In this document: one piece after another, positions 26,093-34,031 of the stretch
Layout of the letters: the number at the start of each line of letters is the position of its first letter
Position numbering within the stretch: position 1 is the stretch's first letter
Assembly (NCBI GenBank): GCA_052400625.1
Contig: JBQTGH010000002.1
Direction: 5' to 3' (one strand)
Source of the DNA: Thermophagus sp052400625
GTDB lineage: Bacteria > Bacteroidota > Bacteroidia > Bacteroidales > Marinilabiliaceae
DNA length: 64,000 nucleotides
Position numbers and translations under genes: made by a program
The notes under the pieces: generated by a model
Databases searched by the model: none
What the model was told of the DNA's origin: nothing
The model's input: only the letters and a program-made list of their open reading frames with translations

Positions 26093-27145
26093 ATGGAACA
26101 ACAACACCAAGATGAATTGTATATGAAACGATGCCTTCAATTGGCCCGCAAAGCTCAGGGCAATACCTATCCCAATCCAATGGTAGGTGCTGTTATTGTG
26201 CACAACGGGGTCATTATAGGAGAAGGATATCATCTTAAAGCAGGGGCCCCTCATGCGGAGGTAAATGCCATTAATGCAGTGAAGAATCCTGCCCTTTTGG
26301 AAAAGTCAACCTTATATGTGAATCTTGAGCCTTGTGCTCACTACGGGAAAACCCCACCCTGTTCACTCTTGATTTGTCAGAAAAAAATCCCTCGTGTCGT
26401 TATTGGATGCAAAGATACCTTTTCAAAGGTTGCTGGCAAGGGCATTGAAATATTGCGTGCTGCCGGTGCTGAGGTAATAGTGGGGGTGTTGGAAAAAGAA
26501 AGTCGGGAACTTAACCGTCGTTTTTTTACATTTCACGAAAAAAAGCGTCCCTTTATTTTATTAAAATGGGCGCAGACCCGTGATGGCTTTCTGGATATTG
26601 ACCGATCGACCGAGGCGGAACCCAGACCTACGTGGATAACCGATGAATGGGCAAGAAGGATAGTACATCAATGGAGGAGCATGGAACAGTCTATCTTAGT
26701 GGGGACCATGACAGCCTTGCGGGATAATCCTTCCTTGACGGTTCGCGATTGGTCAGGGCCTGACCCTTTGAGACTGGTGGTGGATAGGCATGGGAAACTG
26801 CCTCATACCCTATCTCTTTTCAAGGGGGAAACCCCAACATTGGTGTTTACAGAAAAGAAGGATATGACTTTAGAAGGTGTCGAAACGGTATTGCTTTCTC
26901 CGGGATCAAATACTCTTTCCTGTATTTTGGAGGAGTTGTATCGCCGTGATATTCAGTCGGTGATGGTAGAAGGAGGAAGCATTTTACTGAAAGCTTTCTT
27001 AGATGCAGGACTATGGGATGAGGCAAGGGTTTTTGTAGGAGAGAAATGGTTTGTGGCTGGAGTGAAGGCGCCATTGATTCCACAGCAGCCAGTCTCTGAA
27101 GAAAAATTCGGAAACAGCCGGTTGTTTGTTTTCCAGAACAAATAA
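26093..27145 (+). CDS. ribD: Bifunctional riboflavin deaminase/reductase RibD
   Basis: Carries out the deaminase and reductase steps of riboflavin synthesis. The N-terminal deaminase domain has the zinc ligands H54 with catalytic E56 (PHAEVNAI) and C81/C90 (EPCAHYGKTPPC). The C-terminal reductase domain begins about residue 150 (RPFILLKWAQTRDG) and includes ILVGTMTALRDNPSLTVR and the VEGGS motif. The 350-residue length is usual. It is divergent from prmC with 33 bp between, so the promoters must be compact or shared. Confidence 0.95.
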   Translation: MEQQHQDELYMKRCLQLARKAQGNTYPNPMVGAVIVHNGVIIGEGYHLKAGAPHAEVNAINAVKNPALLEKSTLYVNLEPCAHYGKTPPCSLLICQKKIPRVVIGCKDTFSKVAGKGIEILRAAGAEVIVGVLEKESRELNRRFFTFHEKKRPFILLKWAQTRDGFLDIDRSTEAEPRPTWITDEWARRIVHQWRSMEQSILVGTMTALRDNPSLTVRDWSGPDPLRLVVDRHGKLPHTLSLFKGETPTLVFTEKKDMTLEGVETVLLSPGSNTLSCILEELYRRDIQSVMVEGGSILLKAFLDAGLWDEARVFVGEKWFVAGVKAPLIPQQPVSEEKFGNSRLFVFQNK

Positions 27146-27284
27146 TTAACTTAAACACAAAATGAGATGTTTTGTTTTCTATTCAAAGCTATGATGTTTT
27201 TCTGGCACATCGTTACTCGCAGTAGCAAGAAGGAAGAACATTGACAGGTAGATATAACAAACCAGGGTTTTAATTATTTCAGAG

Positions 27285-28754
27285 ATGGATTTAGTTAACG
27301 GTATTTTTTCCAGTCAGTTGTTGCCTTATGTTTTGCTAGGATATGCCATAAGCATACTTGTGGTGGTGATATTGATTGTATTGGAAAATAGAAGTCCGTT
27401 GAAGACCATTTCATGGGTTTTGGTTTTACTTCTTTTACCTGGCTTGGGATTCCTTTTTTATATTTTCTTCGGACAGAATTTCAGAAAGGAAAAAATTATT
27501 GCCCGGAAGGGGATGCGCAATCATCATCGTTTAAATTACCTAGCCCATTCTCAGATTATTCAATTAACCGATGGAAGTCTTAAAGGGAATAACATTGCCT
27601 CAGACCCAACAGGTATTGTGAGGCTCCTACTTAACAACAGCAGTTCTGTGGTGACTTCCGGCAATGAAGTGACTTTTCTTAACAACGGGAAAGCAAAGTT
27701 CAAGGCCCTTTTGCGAGAGCTAGAGAATGCCAAAAGGTTTATTCATTTAGAATATTATATTTTTGAAGAAGACAAAATAGGAAAACAAGTTAAAGAAATT
27801 TTGAAGGAGAAAGCCAGGGAAGGTGTTGAAGTTCGATTAATTGTGGATGATGTAGGAAGCTGGAAATTGAAGCGTTCATTCTTTGATGAAATGAGAAGTG
27901 CCGGAATTCAAGCGTATTCCTTCCTGCAGGTGCGGTTTCCTTTGCTTACCAGTAAAGTAAACTATCGGAATCATAGAAAAATTGTGGTTATTGATGGTCG
28001 TGTTGGCTTTATTGGAGGATATAATATTGCGGACCGATACAAAGATGGGAATCCGAAAAATTATGGAATCTGGCGGGATACTCACATCATGATCCGAGGG
28101 AATGCGGTTAATTCTCTTCAATCTATATTTTTGACCGACTGGTATTTTGTTAGTCAGACAGAGCTAACCGACGCTCGATATTTTCCGGCTGCTGAACCCG
28201 TAAGTGACAAAGTTATCCAGATTGTTGCAAGTGGACCCGATTCAGACTGGCCGGCGATTATGATGGGTATTTTTCAAATTATCGTCAGTGCTCGTGATTA
28301 CCTGTATATTGCTACGCCATATTTTATGCCCAGTGAAAGTGTATTGTTTGCCCTTAAAACGGCTGCTTTGAGTGGAGTGGATGTACGTATTATCATCCCT
28401 AAAAAGAGCGATGCCTTTATTACATTGCTTTGTTCAAAATCTTATATAAAGGAAATGTTGGAGGCGGGTGTACAGGTCTATTTTTATCAAAAGGGTTTTC
28501 TTCATGCGAAAACCCTTGTGGCTGATGATAAGATCAGTATTGTTGGTTCGGCGAATATGGATTTTAGAAGTTTTGAACAAAATTTTGAAGCAACAGCCTT
28601 TATCTATGATAAAACTGTTGCACACGAAATGAAAGAAACCTTTTTAAAAGATCAACGAGAGAGCGAAATCGTTCTTTTGCCGGAATGGATTGATCGTCCT
28701 TATGTTGAAAAGGTCAAAGAATCTTTTGCCCGGTTGTTTAGTCCTCTCCTTTAG
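27285..28754 (+). CDS. cls: Cardiolipin synthase
   Basis: Makes cardiolipin from phosphatidylglycerol. Two N-terminal transmembrane helices (about 13-34 and 40-61) precede two phospholipase D domains with HKD motifs: the first at H230/K232/D237 (NHRKIVVIDG), the second in FLHAKTLVADDKISIVGSAN near residue 405. Length (489) and order match the bacterial Cls family. Its last 17 bp overlap the 3' end of the convergent threonine dehydratase-like gene. Confidence 0.94.
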   Translation: MDLVNGIFSSQLLPYVLLGYAISILVVVILIVLENRSPLKTISWVLVLLLLPGLGFLFYIFFGQNFRKEKIIARKGMRNHHRLNYLAHSQIIQLTDGSLKGNNIASDPTGIVRLLLNNSSSVVTSGNEVTFLNNGKAKFKALLRELENAKRFIHLEYYIFEEDKIGKQVKEILKEKAREGVEVRLIVDDVGSWKLKRSFFDEMRSAGIQAYSFLQVRFPLLTSKVNYRNHRKIVVIDGRVGFIGGYNIADRYKDGNPKNYGIWRDTHIMIRGNAVNSLQSIFLTDWYFVSQTELTDARYFPAAEPVSDKVIQIVASGPDSDWPAIMMGIFQIIVSARDYLYIATPYFMPSESVLFALKTAALSGVDVRIIIPKKSDAFITLLCSKSYIKEMLEAGVQVYFYQKGFLHAKTLVADDKISIVGSANMDFRSFEQNFEATAFIYDKTVAHEMKETFLKDQRESEIVLLPEWIDRPYVEKVKESFARLFSPLL

Positions 28755-29703
28755 TGATACGATTGAAGTTTTTTTCTGAGATATTTCCTCCACTAATGAT
28801 GATGCCAACTTTTTTTCCTTTAAAAAGCCTTTTGTTTTCTTCTATGGCGGCCAGAGGAACTGCTGATGAGGGTTCAGCCATTATACCTGTATGCTTAATT
28901 AAAAGAACCATGGCTTCCCGAATCGATCGTTCTGATACAGTTAGGATTTGATCGACATATTGTTGGATAATTTGAAAGTTGAGTGTCCCCAGAGATGTTT
29001 TAAGTCCATCTGCAATGGTGTTGGGATTGTGAGAAGGAATGATGTGACCTGCTTCAAAAGAACGGTAAGCATCATCGGCATTGGCAGGTTCCCCGGCAAT
29101 GACTTTTACGTAAGGGATCATGTGTTTCGCTACTATAGCAGTTCCGCTGAGGAGTCCGCCACCTCCAACAGGTGTCATTATAATGTCAAAAGGGCCAAAG
29201 TCTTCAATCATTTCCATTGCGGCAGTGCCTTGCCCGCAGATAACATCTTTATAATCGTAGGGATGAATAGTCGTTGCTCCGGTTTGTTTGATAACTTTTT
29301 CCAAGCCTTCTTCACGCGCTTCGAGGGTGGGTTCGCAAAAGGTAATCTTCCCTCCATATCTTTTTACATTTTCAATTTTTACTTTGGGTGCATCCTTGGG
29401 CATGACAATGTAGGCAGGAATATTTTTGTTGTATGCAGCCAAAGACAATGCTGCCGCATGGTTGCCTGAAGAATGGGTGGCTACCCCCTTTATTGCTTCC
29501 TTGCTCGTCAGATTTTGTACGGCATTGGTGGCACCTCTGAATTTAAACGCACCGCTTTTCTGCAGGTTTTCGCATTTGAAAAATAGTTGGGCTTCCAATA
29601 GTTCGTTTAAAGTGTCACTCGTCTTTACGGGAGTGTGGTTAATGAAGGTGTGAATGCGCTGGGAGGCCTCTTGTATATTTTGAAAGGTAATAGTGGCTTG
29701 CAT
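28738..29703 (-). CDS. PLP-dependent threonine/serine dehydratase or serine racemase-like enzyme
   Basis: Fold-type II PLP enzyme of 321 residues. The PLP lysine is K54 in SGAFKFRGA, followed by the phosphate-binding SSGNHA and the GGGGLLSG loop (about 178-185). The protein lacks the C-terminal ACT-like regulatory domain of biosynthetic IlvA, so a catabolic TdcB type or serine racemase is likelier. These two cannot be separated by eye. Convergent with cls, with which it shares 17 bp. It lies downstream of hppA on the same strand after a structured 196-bp gap. Confidence 0.88.
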   Translation of the reverse strand: MQATITFQNIQEASQRIHTFINHTPVKTSDTLNELLEAQLFFKCENLQKSGAFKFRGATNAVQNLTSKEAIKGVATHSSGNHAAALSLAAYNKNIPAYIVMPKDAPKVKIENVKRYGGKITFCEPTLEAREEGLEKVIKQTGATTIHPYDYKDVICGQGTAAMEMIEDFGPFDIIMTPVGGGGLLSGTAIVAKHMIPYVKVIAGEPANADDAYRSFEAGHIIPSHNPNTIADGLKTSLGTLNFQIIQQYVDQILTVSERSIREAMVLLIKHTGIMAEPSSAVPLAAIEENKRLFKGKKVGIIISGGNISEKNFNRITKGED

Positions 29704-29809
29704 GAAGAAGCTTTAATTGATATTGGGTCATAAATTTTTGTCGGTCCGAAATAGACACGATAAAAATATTAACATATTCCTTTTGGGTTCGATGGATAAT
29801 AAAATATAA

Positions 29810-29882
29810 CGGTGTCGCATCTTCCTTTATGTTATTTGTCTGTCCAAAATGAAACAGATAAACGTGGGAAAGTGCGACACCG
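29810..29882. repeat. Nested inverted repeat, terminator or structured RNA, between hppA and the dehydratase gene
   Basis: CGGTGTCGCA (29810-29819) pairs perfectly with TGCGACACCG (29873-29882). Inside, TTTGTCTGT pairs with ACAGATAAA with one G/T pair. On the plus strand a run of T follows (29885-29891). Neither flanking gene is read on that strand, so the plus-strand T tract has no obvious transcript to end. On the minus strand it lies just after the hppA stop. Confidence 0.55.
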
Positions 29883-29899
29883 ATTTTTTTAAAAGTTAT

Positions 29900-32194
29900 T
29901 TAAAACAAAGAAAAGGCAACGGTAAGACCGGCCATTACAACAGATACCATAGACATCAGTTTGATCAGAATATTGAGTGATGGTCCTGATGTATCTTTAA
30001 AGGGGTCACCAACCGTATCTCCAACTACTGCGGCGCGGTGAGCATCACTGTTTTTCCCGCCATGATTCCCTTTTTCAATGAATTTTTTGGCATTATCCCA
30101 TGCGCCACCAGCGTTGTTGAGCATTATAGCTAGGGTAAATCCGGCGGTTAATCCACCGGCCAAAAGGCCTACAACGCCAGGAACTCCAAATACAACTCCG
30201 ACAATCACGGGAACGGCAATTGCCAAAAGGGATGGCAAGATCATTTCACGCTGTGCTCCTTTGGTGGATATTTCCACGCAGCGGGCATAATCCGGCTTGC
30301 TTTTGCGTTCCATAATGCCGGGTATTTCTTTGAATTGGCGACGCACCTCATCAACCATTTTACTGGCGGCACGGCCCACTGCTTTCATGGTCATAGAGCT
30401 GAAAACGAAGGCCATCATGGCTCCAATGAAAAGGCCTGCCAGCAATAACGGATTAAAGAGAGACAGATCGTAGGCCGAGGAAAAGTCTCGAATGGTTGCT
30501 GCGGATATCTCTACCGCTTTTTGTCCTTTTTCCACTACGGGTTCAGGTTGATCCGCCAGATAGAATACGTAATTCCCAATTTGCTGGATCCCATCGACAG
30601 AGGCTTTGGCCAGTTTGCCCAACCATAAACGAATTTCTTCCATATAGGCCGCCAAAAGAGCCATGGCGGTGAGAGCTGCCGACCCGATGGCAAAGCCTTT
30701 ACCTGTGGCGGCAGTGGTGTTGCCCAACATGTCCAAAGCGTCGGTGCGTTCTCGTACTTCGTGCGGTAATTCTGACATTTCGGCATTTCCCCCGGCATTG
30801 TCAGCAATGGGACCAAACGCATCGGTAGCCAGAGTAATACCCAGCGTGGAAAGCATTCCCACTGCAGCGAAACCGATTCCGTAAACTCCCATGGCAAAAT
30901 CGGAAAATCCACCGGCAAAACCAAAGGATCCAACAATGCCGGCTACGATGGTTACTACCGGTATCCACGTTGAAAACATACCTACAGAAATGCCTTCAAT
31001 AATGGTTGTGGCAGGGCCTTGTAAGCCTTGCTTCGCAATCCCTTTGGTGGGGTTGTACTCATCAGAGGTGAAATATTCGGTTCCCTGACCGATAATGACT
31101 CCTGCAAGTAAGCCAACTACCACGGAACCAAATAGGCCCCAAGTGATCCAGTCAAAATAGGCAAGTACTGCTAGAGCTACCAATATCAGAAATGAACTAC
31201 CTCCGGTGCCAAGTAATAAGGAAGTGAGCAAGTTTTTTTGTGTGGCCGACTCTTTGGCTCGAACAAAGAAAATACCTGCAATGGATAGTAATATGCCGAC
31301 AGCTGCGACGATCATAGGTGCCAAGACTACCTGCATCTGCTCCGTTCCGGTGAGGGCGGGGAGCGAAGCCCCCAACGCGGCTGTAGCAAGGATTGAGCCG
31401 CAATAGGATTCATAAAGGTCAGCCCCCATACCGGCAACATCGCCTACATTATCACCCACATTATCGGCAATGGTGGCAGGATTACGGGGATCATCCTCGG
31501 GAATTCCGGCTTCTACTTTACCTACAAGGTCGGCGCCCACATCGGCTGCTTTCGTGAAAATGCCGCCACCTACACGGGCGAATAAAGCCTGAGTGGAAGC
31601 TCCCATGCCAAAGGTCAGCATCGTAACCGTTATTTCTACCATCTTTTCTCTTTCGGAAATGCCCGGATGGACAAAGGTGAGGCCGGCAAATTCAAGTCCG
31701 TTTTGCATGTTTTCCGGCGTGAAAACCCATTCGTTAAGGACGTAAAACCACATGGCAATGTCGAGAAGACCAAAGCCAACCACCACGAGTCCCATCACAG
31801 CACCGCTGCGAAAGGCGATTTTCAATCCCTGATTCAAGGATTGAGATGCTCCCTGAGCAGTTCGGGCCGAGGCATAAGTGGCGGTTTTCATGCCCAGATA
31901 ACCGCATAACCCAGAGAAAAAACCTCCGGTGAGGAATGCCAAGGGAACAAAAGGATTTTGAACATTAAAATAAGCCAGAATGGCCAGCAGAATGACCAAC
32001 ACTACAAAAACCTTACCTACCACCTTGTACTGACTGCGTAAATAAGCATTCGCACCTTCACGCACATGGCGGGCTATTTCTTTCATGGTATCATTGCCTT
32101 CCGAGTTCTTCATCATCTGCTTGAAGAAGAACCAGGCAAAAAACAGCGCTATCATTGAAGCGACCGGAACAAACCAAAATACTGGATTTAGCAT
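29900..32194 (-). CDS. hppA: Membrane-bound ion-translocating pyrophosphatase, K+-dependent type
   Basis: Couples pyrophosphate hydrolysis to H+ or Na+ transport across the inner membrane, 764 residues with about 16 helices. It has the signature EDDPRNPATIADNVGDNVGD and the C-terminal GDTVGDPFKDTSGPS. In GNTTAATGKG the first Ala (A495) marks the K+-dependent class; K+-independent pumps have Lys there. E262 lies in DLYESY, the placement seen in Na+-transporting enzymes such as that of Thermotoga and unlike the plant H+ pump. Na+ or dual Na+/H+ transport is therefore plausible but not proven. It has its own long intergenic upstream region. Confidence 0.95.
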   Translation of the reverse strand: MLNPVFWFVPVASMIALFFAWFFFKQMMKNSEGNDTMKEIARHVREGANAYLRSQYKVVGKVFVVLVILLAILAYFNVQNPFVPLAFLTGGFFSGLCGYLGMKTATYASARTAQGASQSLNQGLKIAFRSGAVMGLVVVGFGLLDIAMWFYVLNEWVFTPENMQNGLEFAGLTFVHPGISEREKMVEITVTMLTFGMGASTQALFARVGGGIFTKAADVGADLVGKVEAGIPEDDPRNPATIADNVGDNVGDVAGMGADLYESYCGSILATAALGASLPALTGTEQMQVVLAPMIVAAVGILLSIAGIFFVRAKESATQKNLLTSLLLGTGGSSFLILVALAVLAYFDWITWGLFGSVVVGLLAGVIIGQGTEYFTSDEYNPTKGIAKQGLQGPATTIIEGISVGMFSTWIPVVTIVAGIVGSFGFAGGFSDFAMGVYGIGFAAVGMLSTLGITLATDAFGPIADNAGGNAEMSELPHEVRERTDALDMLGNTTAATGKGFAIGSAALTAMALLAAYMEEIRLWLGKLAKASVDGIQQIGNYVFYLADQPEPVVEKGQKAVEISAATIRDFSSAYDLSLFNPLLLAGLFIGAMMAFVFSSMTMKAVGRAASKMVDEVRRQFKEIPGIMERKSKPDYARCVEISTKGAQREMILPSLLAIAVPVIVGVVFGVPGVVGLLAGGLTAGFTLAIMLNNAGGAWDNAKKFIEKGNHGGKNSDAHRAAVVGDTVGDPFKDTSGPSLNILIKLMSMVSVVMAGLTVAFSLF

Positions 32195-32545
32195 AGTTCT
32201 AAGATTTACTGGTTATTATATTAATACTGATTCTTGTCTTTTGGCCGAAAAGATGAACCCTTTTCCCGCTGTAATTATATTTACTATCCTCCTCTATTCG
32301 CCTCAGGTATTCTTGTTTTATTGGGTGATTGGCTTCAAAAAAAGCCAAAACAGCCACAAGATAAAAAATTTTGTCGGTTTGTTATCTTTGGTTGAAAGAG
32401 AAAATTTTTTGCCGACAGGATAAGATTGCGGTCTTTCCCGGGAAAGATTAAAGGCCTTTAAATCGACATTGGGGACGCTCAAAATGATTGCAGAAGGTGT
32501 GCGGAATGTTAAAGAGTTGTTGGTTTTTCTCTGCATGTGGTAAAA

Positions 32546-32633
32546 TCGCATCGGAGCATGCGATTGAGTCGCATCGGAGCATGTGATGGAGTCGCATCGA
32601 AGCATGTGATGGAGTCGCATCGAAGCATGCGAT
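32546..32633. repeat. 23-bp tandem repeat, almost four copies, each a hairpin
   Basis: Units start at 32546, 32569, 32592 and 32615. Each begins TCGCATCG and contains AGCATG, so TCGCAT and ATGCGA (or ATGTGA) form a 6-bp stem around a 6-base loop. Copies differ at a few sites, and C-to-T changes in the right arm keep pairing as G/U in RNA. Confidence 0.85.
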
Positions 32634-32729
32634 AAGCCGGTCGTATGCTATGATAGTGTTGTACTTTTGTCTATTAATCAGAGAATTTTCAATGGGCGGT
32701 TGTATGATATTCGGTTCGTGACAGAGAAA

Positions 32730-32760
32730 AAAAGTTGACCTGAGAATGGGGTCAACTTTT
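32730..32760 (-). terminator. Intrinsic terminator of pheS
   Basis: AAAAGTTGACC (32730-32740) and GGTCAACTTTT (32750-32760) form a perfect 11-bp stem, about 30 bp past the pheS stop. On the minus strand it ends in a run of seven T. Confidence 0.85.
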
Positions 32761-32788
32761 CAAGATTATGAGTAGTTTTTTGCCCCGG

Positions 32789-33808
32789 TTAAGCTTCTGA
32801 TTTAAACTGTTCTAAGAATCGAATATCGTTTTCAAAGAAGAGTCGAATGTCATTAATCTGATATTTCAACATGGCAATCCGTTCAATCCCCATTCCGAAA
32901 GCAAAGCCGGTGTATTCGTGTGGATCAATTCTGCAGTTGGTTAGTACCGCGGGGTCGACCATTCCGCAACCTAATATTTCTACCCATCCGGTGTGTTTAC
33001 AGATATTACATCCTTTGCCTCCGCAAAGAGTACATGAAATATCCATTTCGGCGGATGGTTCGGTAAAGGGGAAGTAAGAAGGACGCAAACGAATCCGAGT
33101 GTCCTGACCAAACATTTCTTTAGCAAAATAGAGGAGCGTTTGTCGTAAATCCGCGAATGAAACATCTTTGTCAATGTATAACCCTTCTACCTGATGGAAA
33201 ATACAATGGGCCCGGGCCGATATGGCTTCGTTGCGAAACACTCTTCCCGGGAAAATGGCTCGGATGGGTGGCTTTTGTTGTTCCATGGTCCGGATTTGAA
33301 CCGAAGAGGTATGCGTTCTTAGTAAGATGTCAGGATCCTGTGTGATGAAAAAGGTATCCTGCATGTCACGGGCTGGGTGTTCCGGTGGAAAGTTTAGGGC
33401 CTCAAATACATGCCAGTCGTCTTCTATCTCCGGTCCTTCAGCGACAGAAAAGCCGATACGTCCGAATATTTCCGCAATCTGGTTACGGATGATGGACAAG
33501 GGGTGACGACTACCCAGAGGCATGCTTGTTCCCGGAAGTGTTAAGTCGGAAATTTCTGTTGTTGGCCCCGATTGTTCAAATTGTTCCTTCAGGTGATTAA
33601 TTTTTTCTTGTGCAATGCTTTTTAGCTGGTTGATGGCCTGACCTACTGCTTTTTTCTGCTCGTTGGGAACATTCTTAAATTCATTGAAGAGGCCGGGAAT
33701 TATGCCTTTTTTACTGAGATATTTGATGCGCAGTTGTTCGGCTTCTTCTGCTGAAGATGCAGCCAAATCTTTAACCTCGTTCAGTAATTCATGGATTTTA
33801 TCAAGCAT
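32789..33808 (-). CDS. pheS: Phenylalanyl-tRNA synthetase alpha subunit
   Basis: Catalytic alpha chain of PheRS, 339 residues. The N-terminal coiled coil (about 1-85) is followed by the class II core: motif 1 near GSRHPLSIIRNQIAEIFGRIGF, motif 2 around PGRVFRNEAISARAHCIFHQVEG and motif 3 GFAFGMGIERIAML. A Cys cluster (CTLCGGKGCNICKHTGW), common in many bacterial PheS, lies before EILGCGMVDP. The ATG at 33808 (MLDKIHELLNEV) is the family start; an in-frame ATG seven codons upstream is less likely. The beta subunit gene (pheT) is not adjacent. Confidence 0.96.
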   Translation of the reverse strand: MLDKIHELLNEVKDLAASSAEEAEQLRIKYLSKKGIIPGLFNEFKNVPNEQKKAVGQAINQLKSIAQEKINHLKEQFEQSGPTTEISDLTLPGTSMPLGSRHPLSIIRNQIAEIFGRIGFSVAEGPEIEDDWHVFEALNFPPEHPARDMQDTFFITQDPDILLRTHTSSVQIRTMEQQKPPIRAIFPGRVFRNEAISARAHCIFHQVEGLYIDKDVSFADLRQTLLYFAKEMFGQDTRIRLRPSYFPFTEPSAEMDISCTLCGGKGCNICKHTGWVEILGCGMVDPAVLTNCRIDPHEYTGFAFGMGIERIAMLKYQINDIRLFFENDIRFLEQFKSEA

Positions 33809-33825
33809 TGTATTGTATTTTTGGA

Positions 33826-33845
33826 ACAATCTGATTTTAGATTGT
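33826..33845 (-). promoter_or_regulatory. Dyad in the pheS upstream region
   Basis: ACAATCT (33826-33832) and AGATTGT (33839-33845) are perfect inverted repeats around GATTTT, 18 bp before the pheS ATG. It could be a leader hairpin or an operator. No T tract follows. Confidence 0.45.
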
Positions 33846-34031
33846 CTTTTATCAAATTAATAAAATTGTGTGACTGACAAAAGTAATAAATTTTTTGGGG
33901 CCAATCTTCACTGATTCTTTTTAGAAGCCATGTTTTAGCCATTTGTTGTTGAACAATGATTAAAAAATCAGTGAATTTTTTTCATGGGATGTTGCGCAAA
34001 CCCAGACGTTTCTACTCTACCAGTGTCATTG

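Larger units (their letters stand above)
32195..32788. other. Intergenic region between hppA and pheS with minisatellite and terminator
   Basis: About 594 bp with no credible gene. A minus-strand frame at 32318-32620 runs through the tandem repeats and has low-complexity His/Met-rich translation, so it is rejected. The region holds a 23-bp minisatellite (32546-32633) and the pheS terminator (32730-32760). Confidence 0.65.

Noticed and set aside
26060..26254. N-terminal extension of prmC
   Set aside because: The extra 65 residues are antisense to ribD and do not match the PrmC N-terminal domain.
32318..32620. 100-codon minus-strand frame through the minisatellite
   Set aside because: The translation is produced by the tandem repeat and low-complexity sequence, with no domain and no plausible start region.
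32546..32633. CRISPR array
   Set aside because: Units are contiguous with no spacers and no cas genes are nearby; it is a minisatellite.
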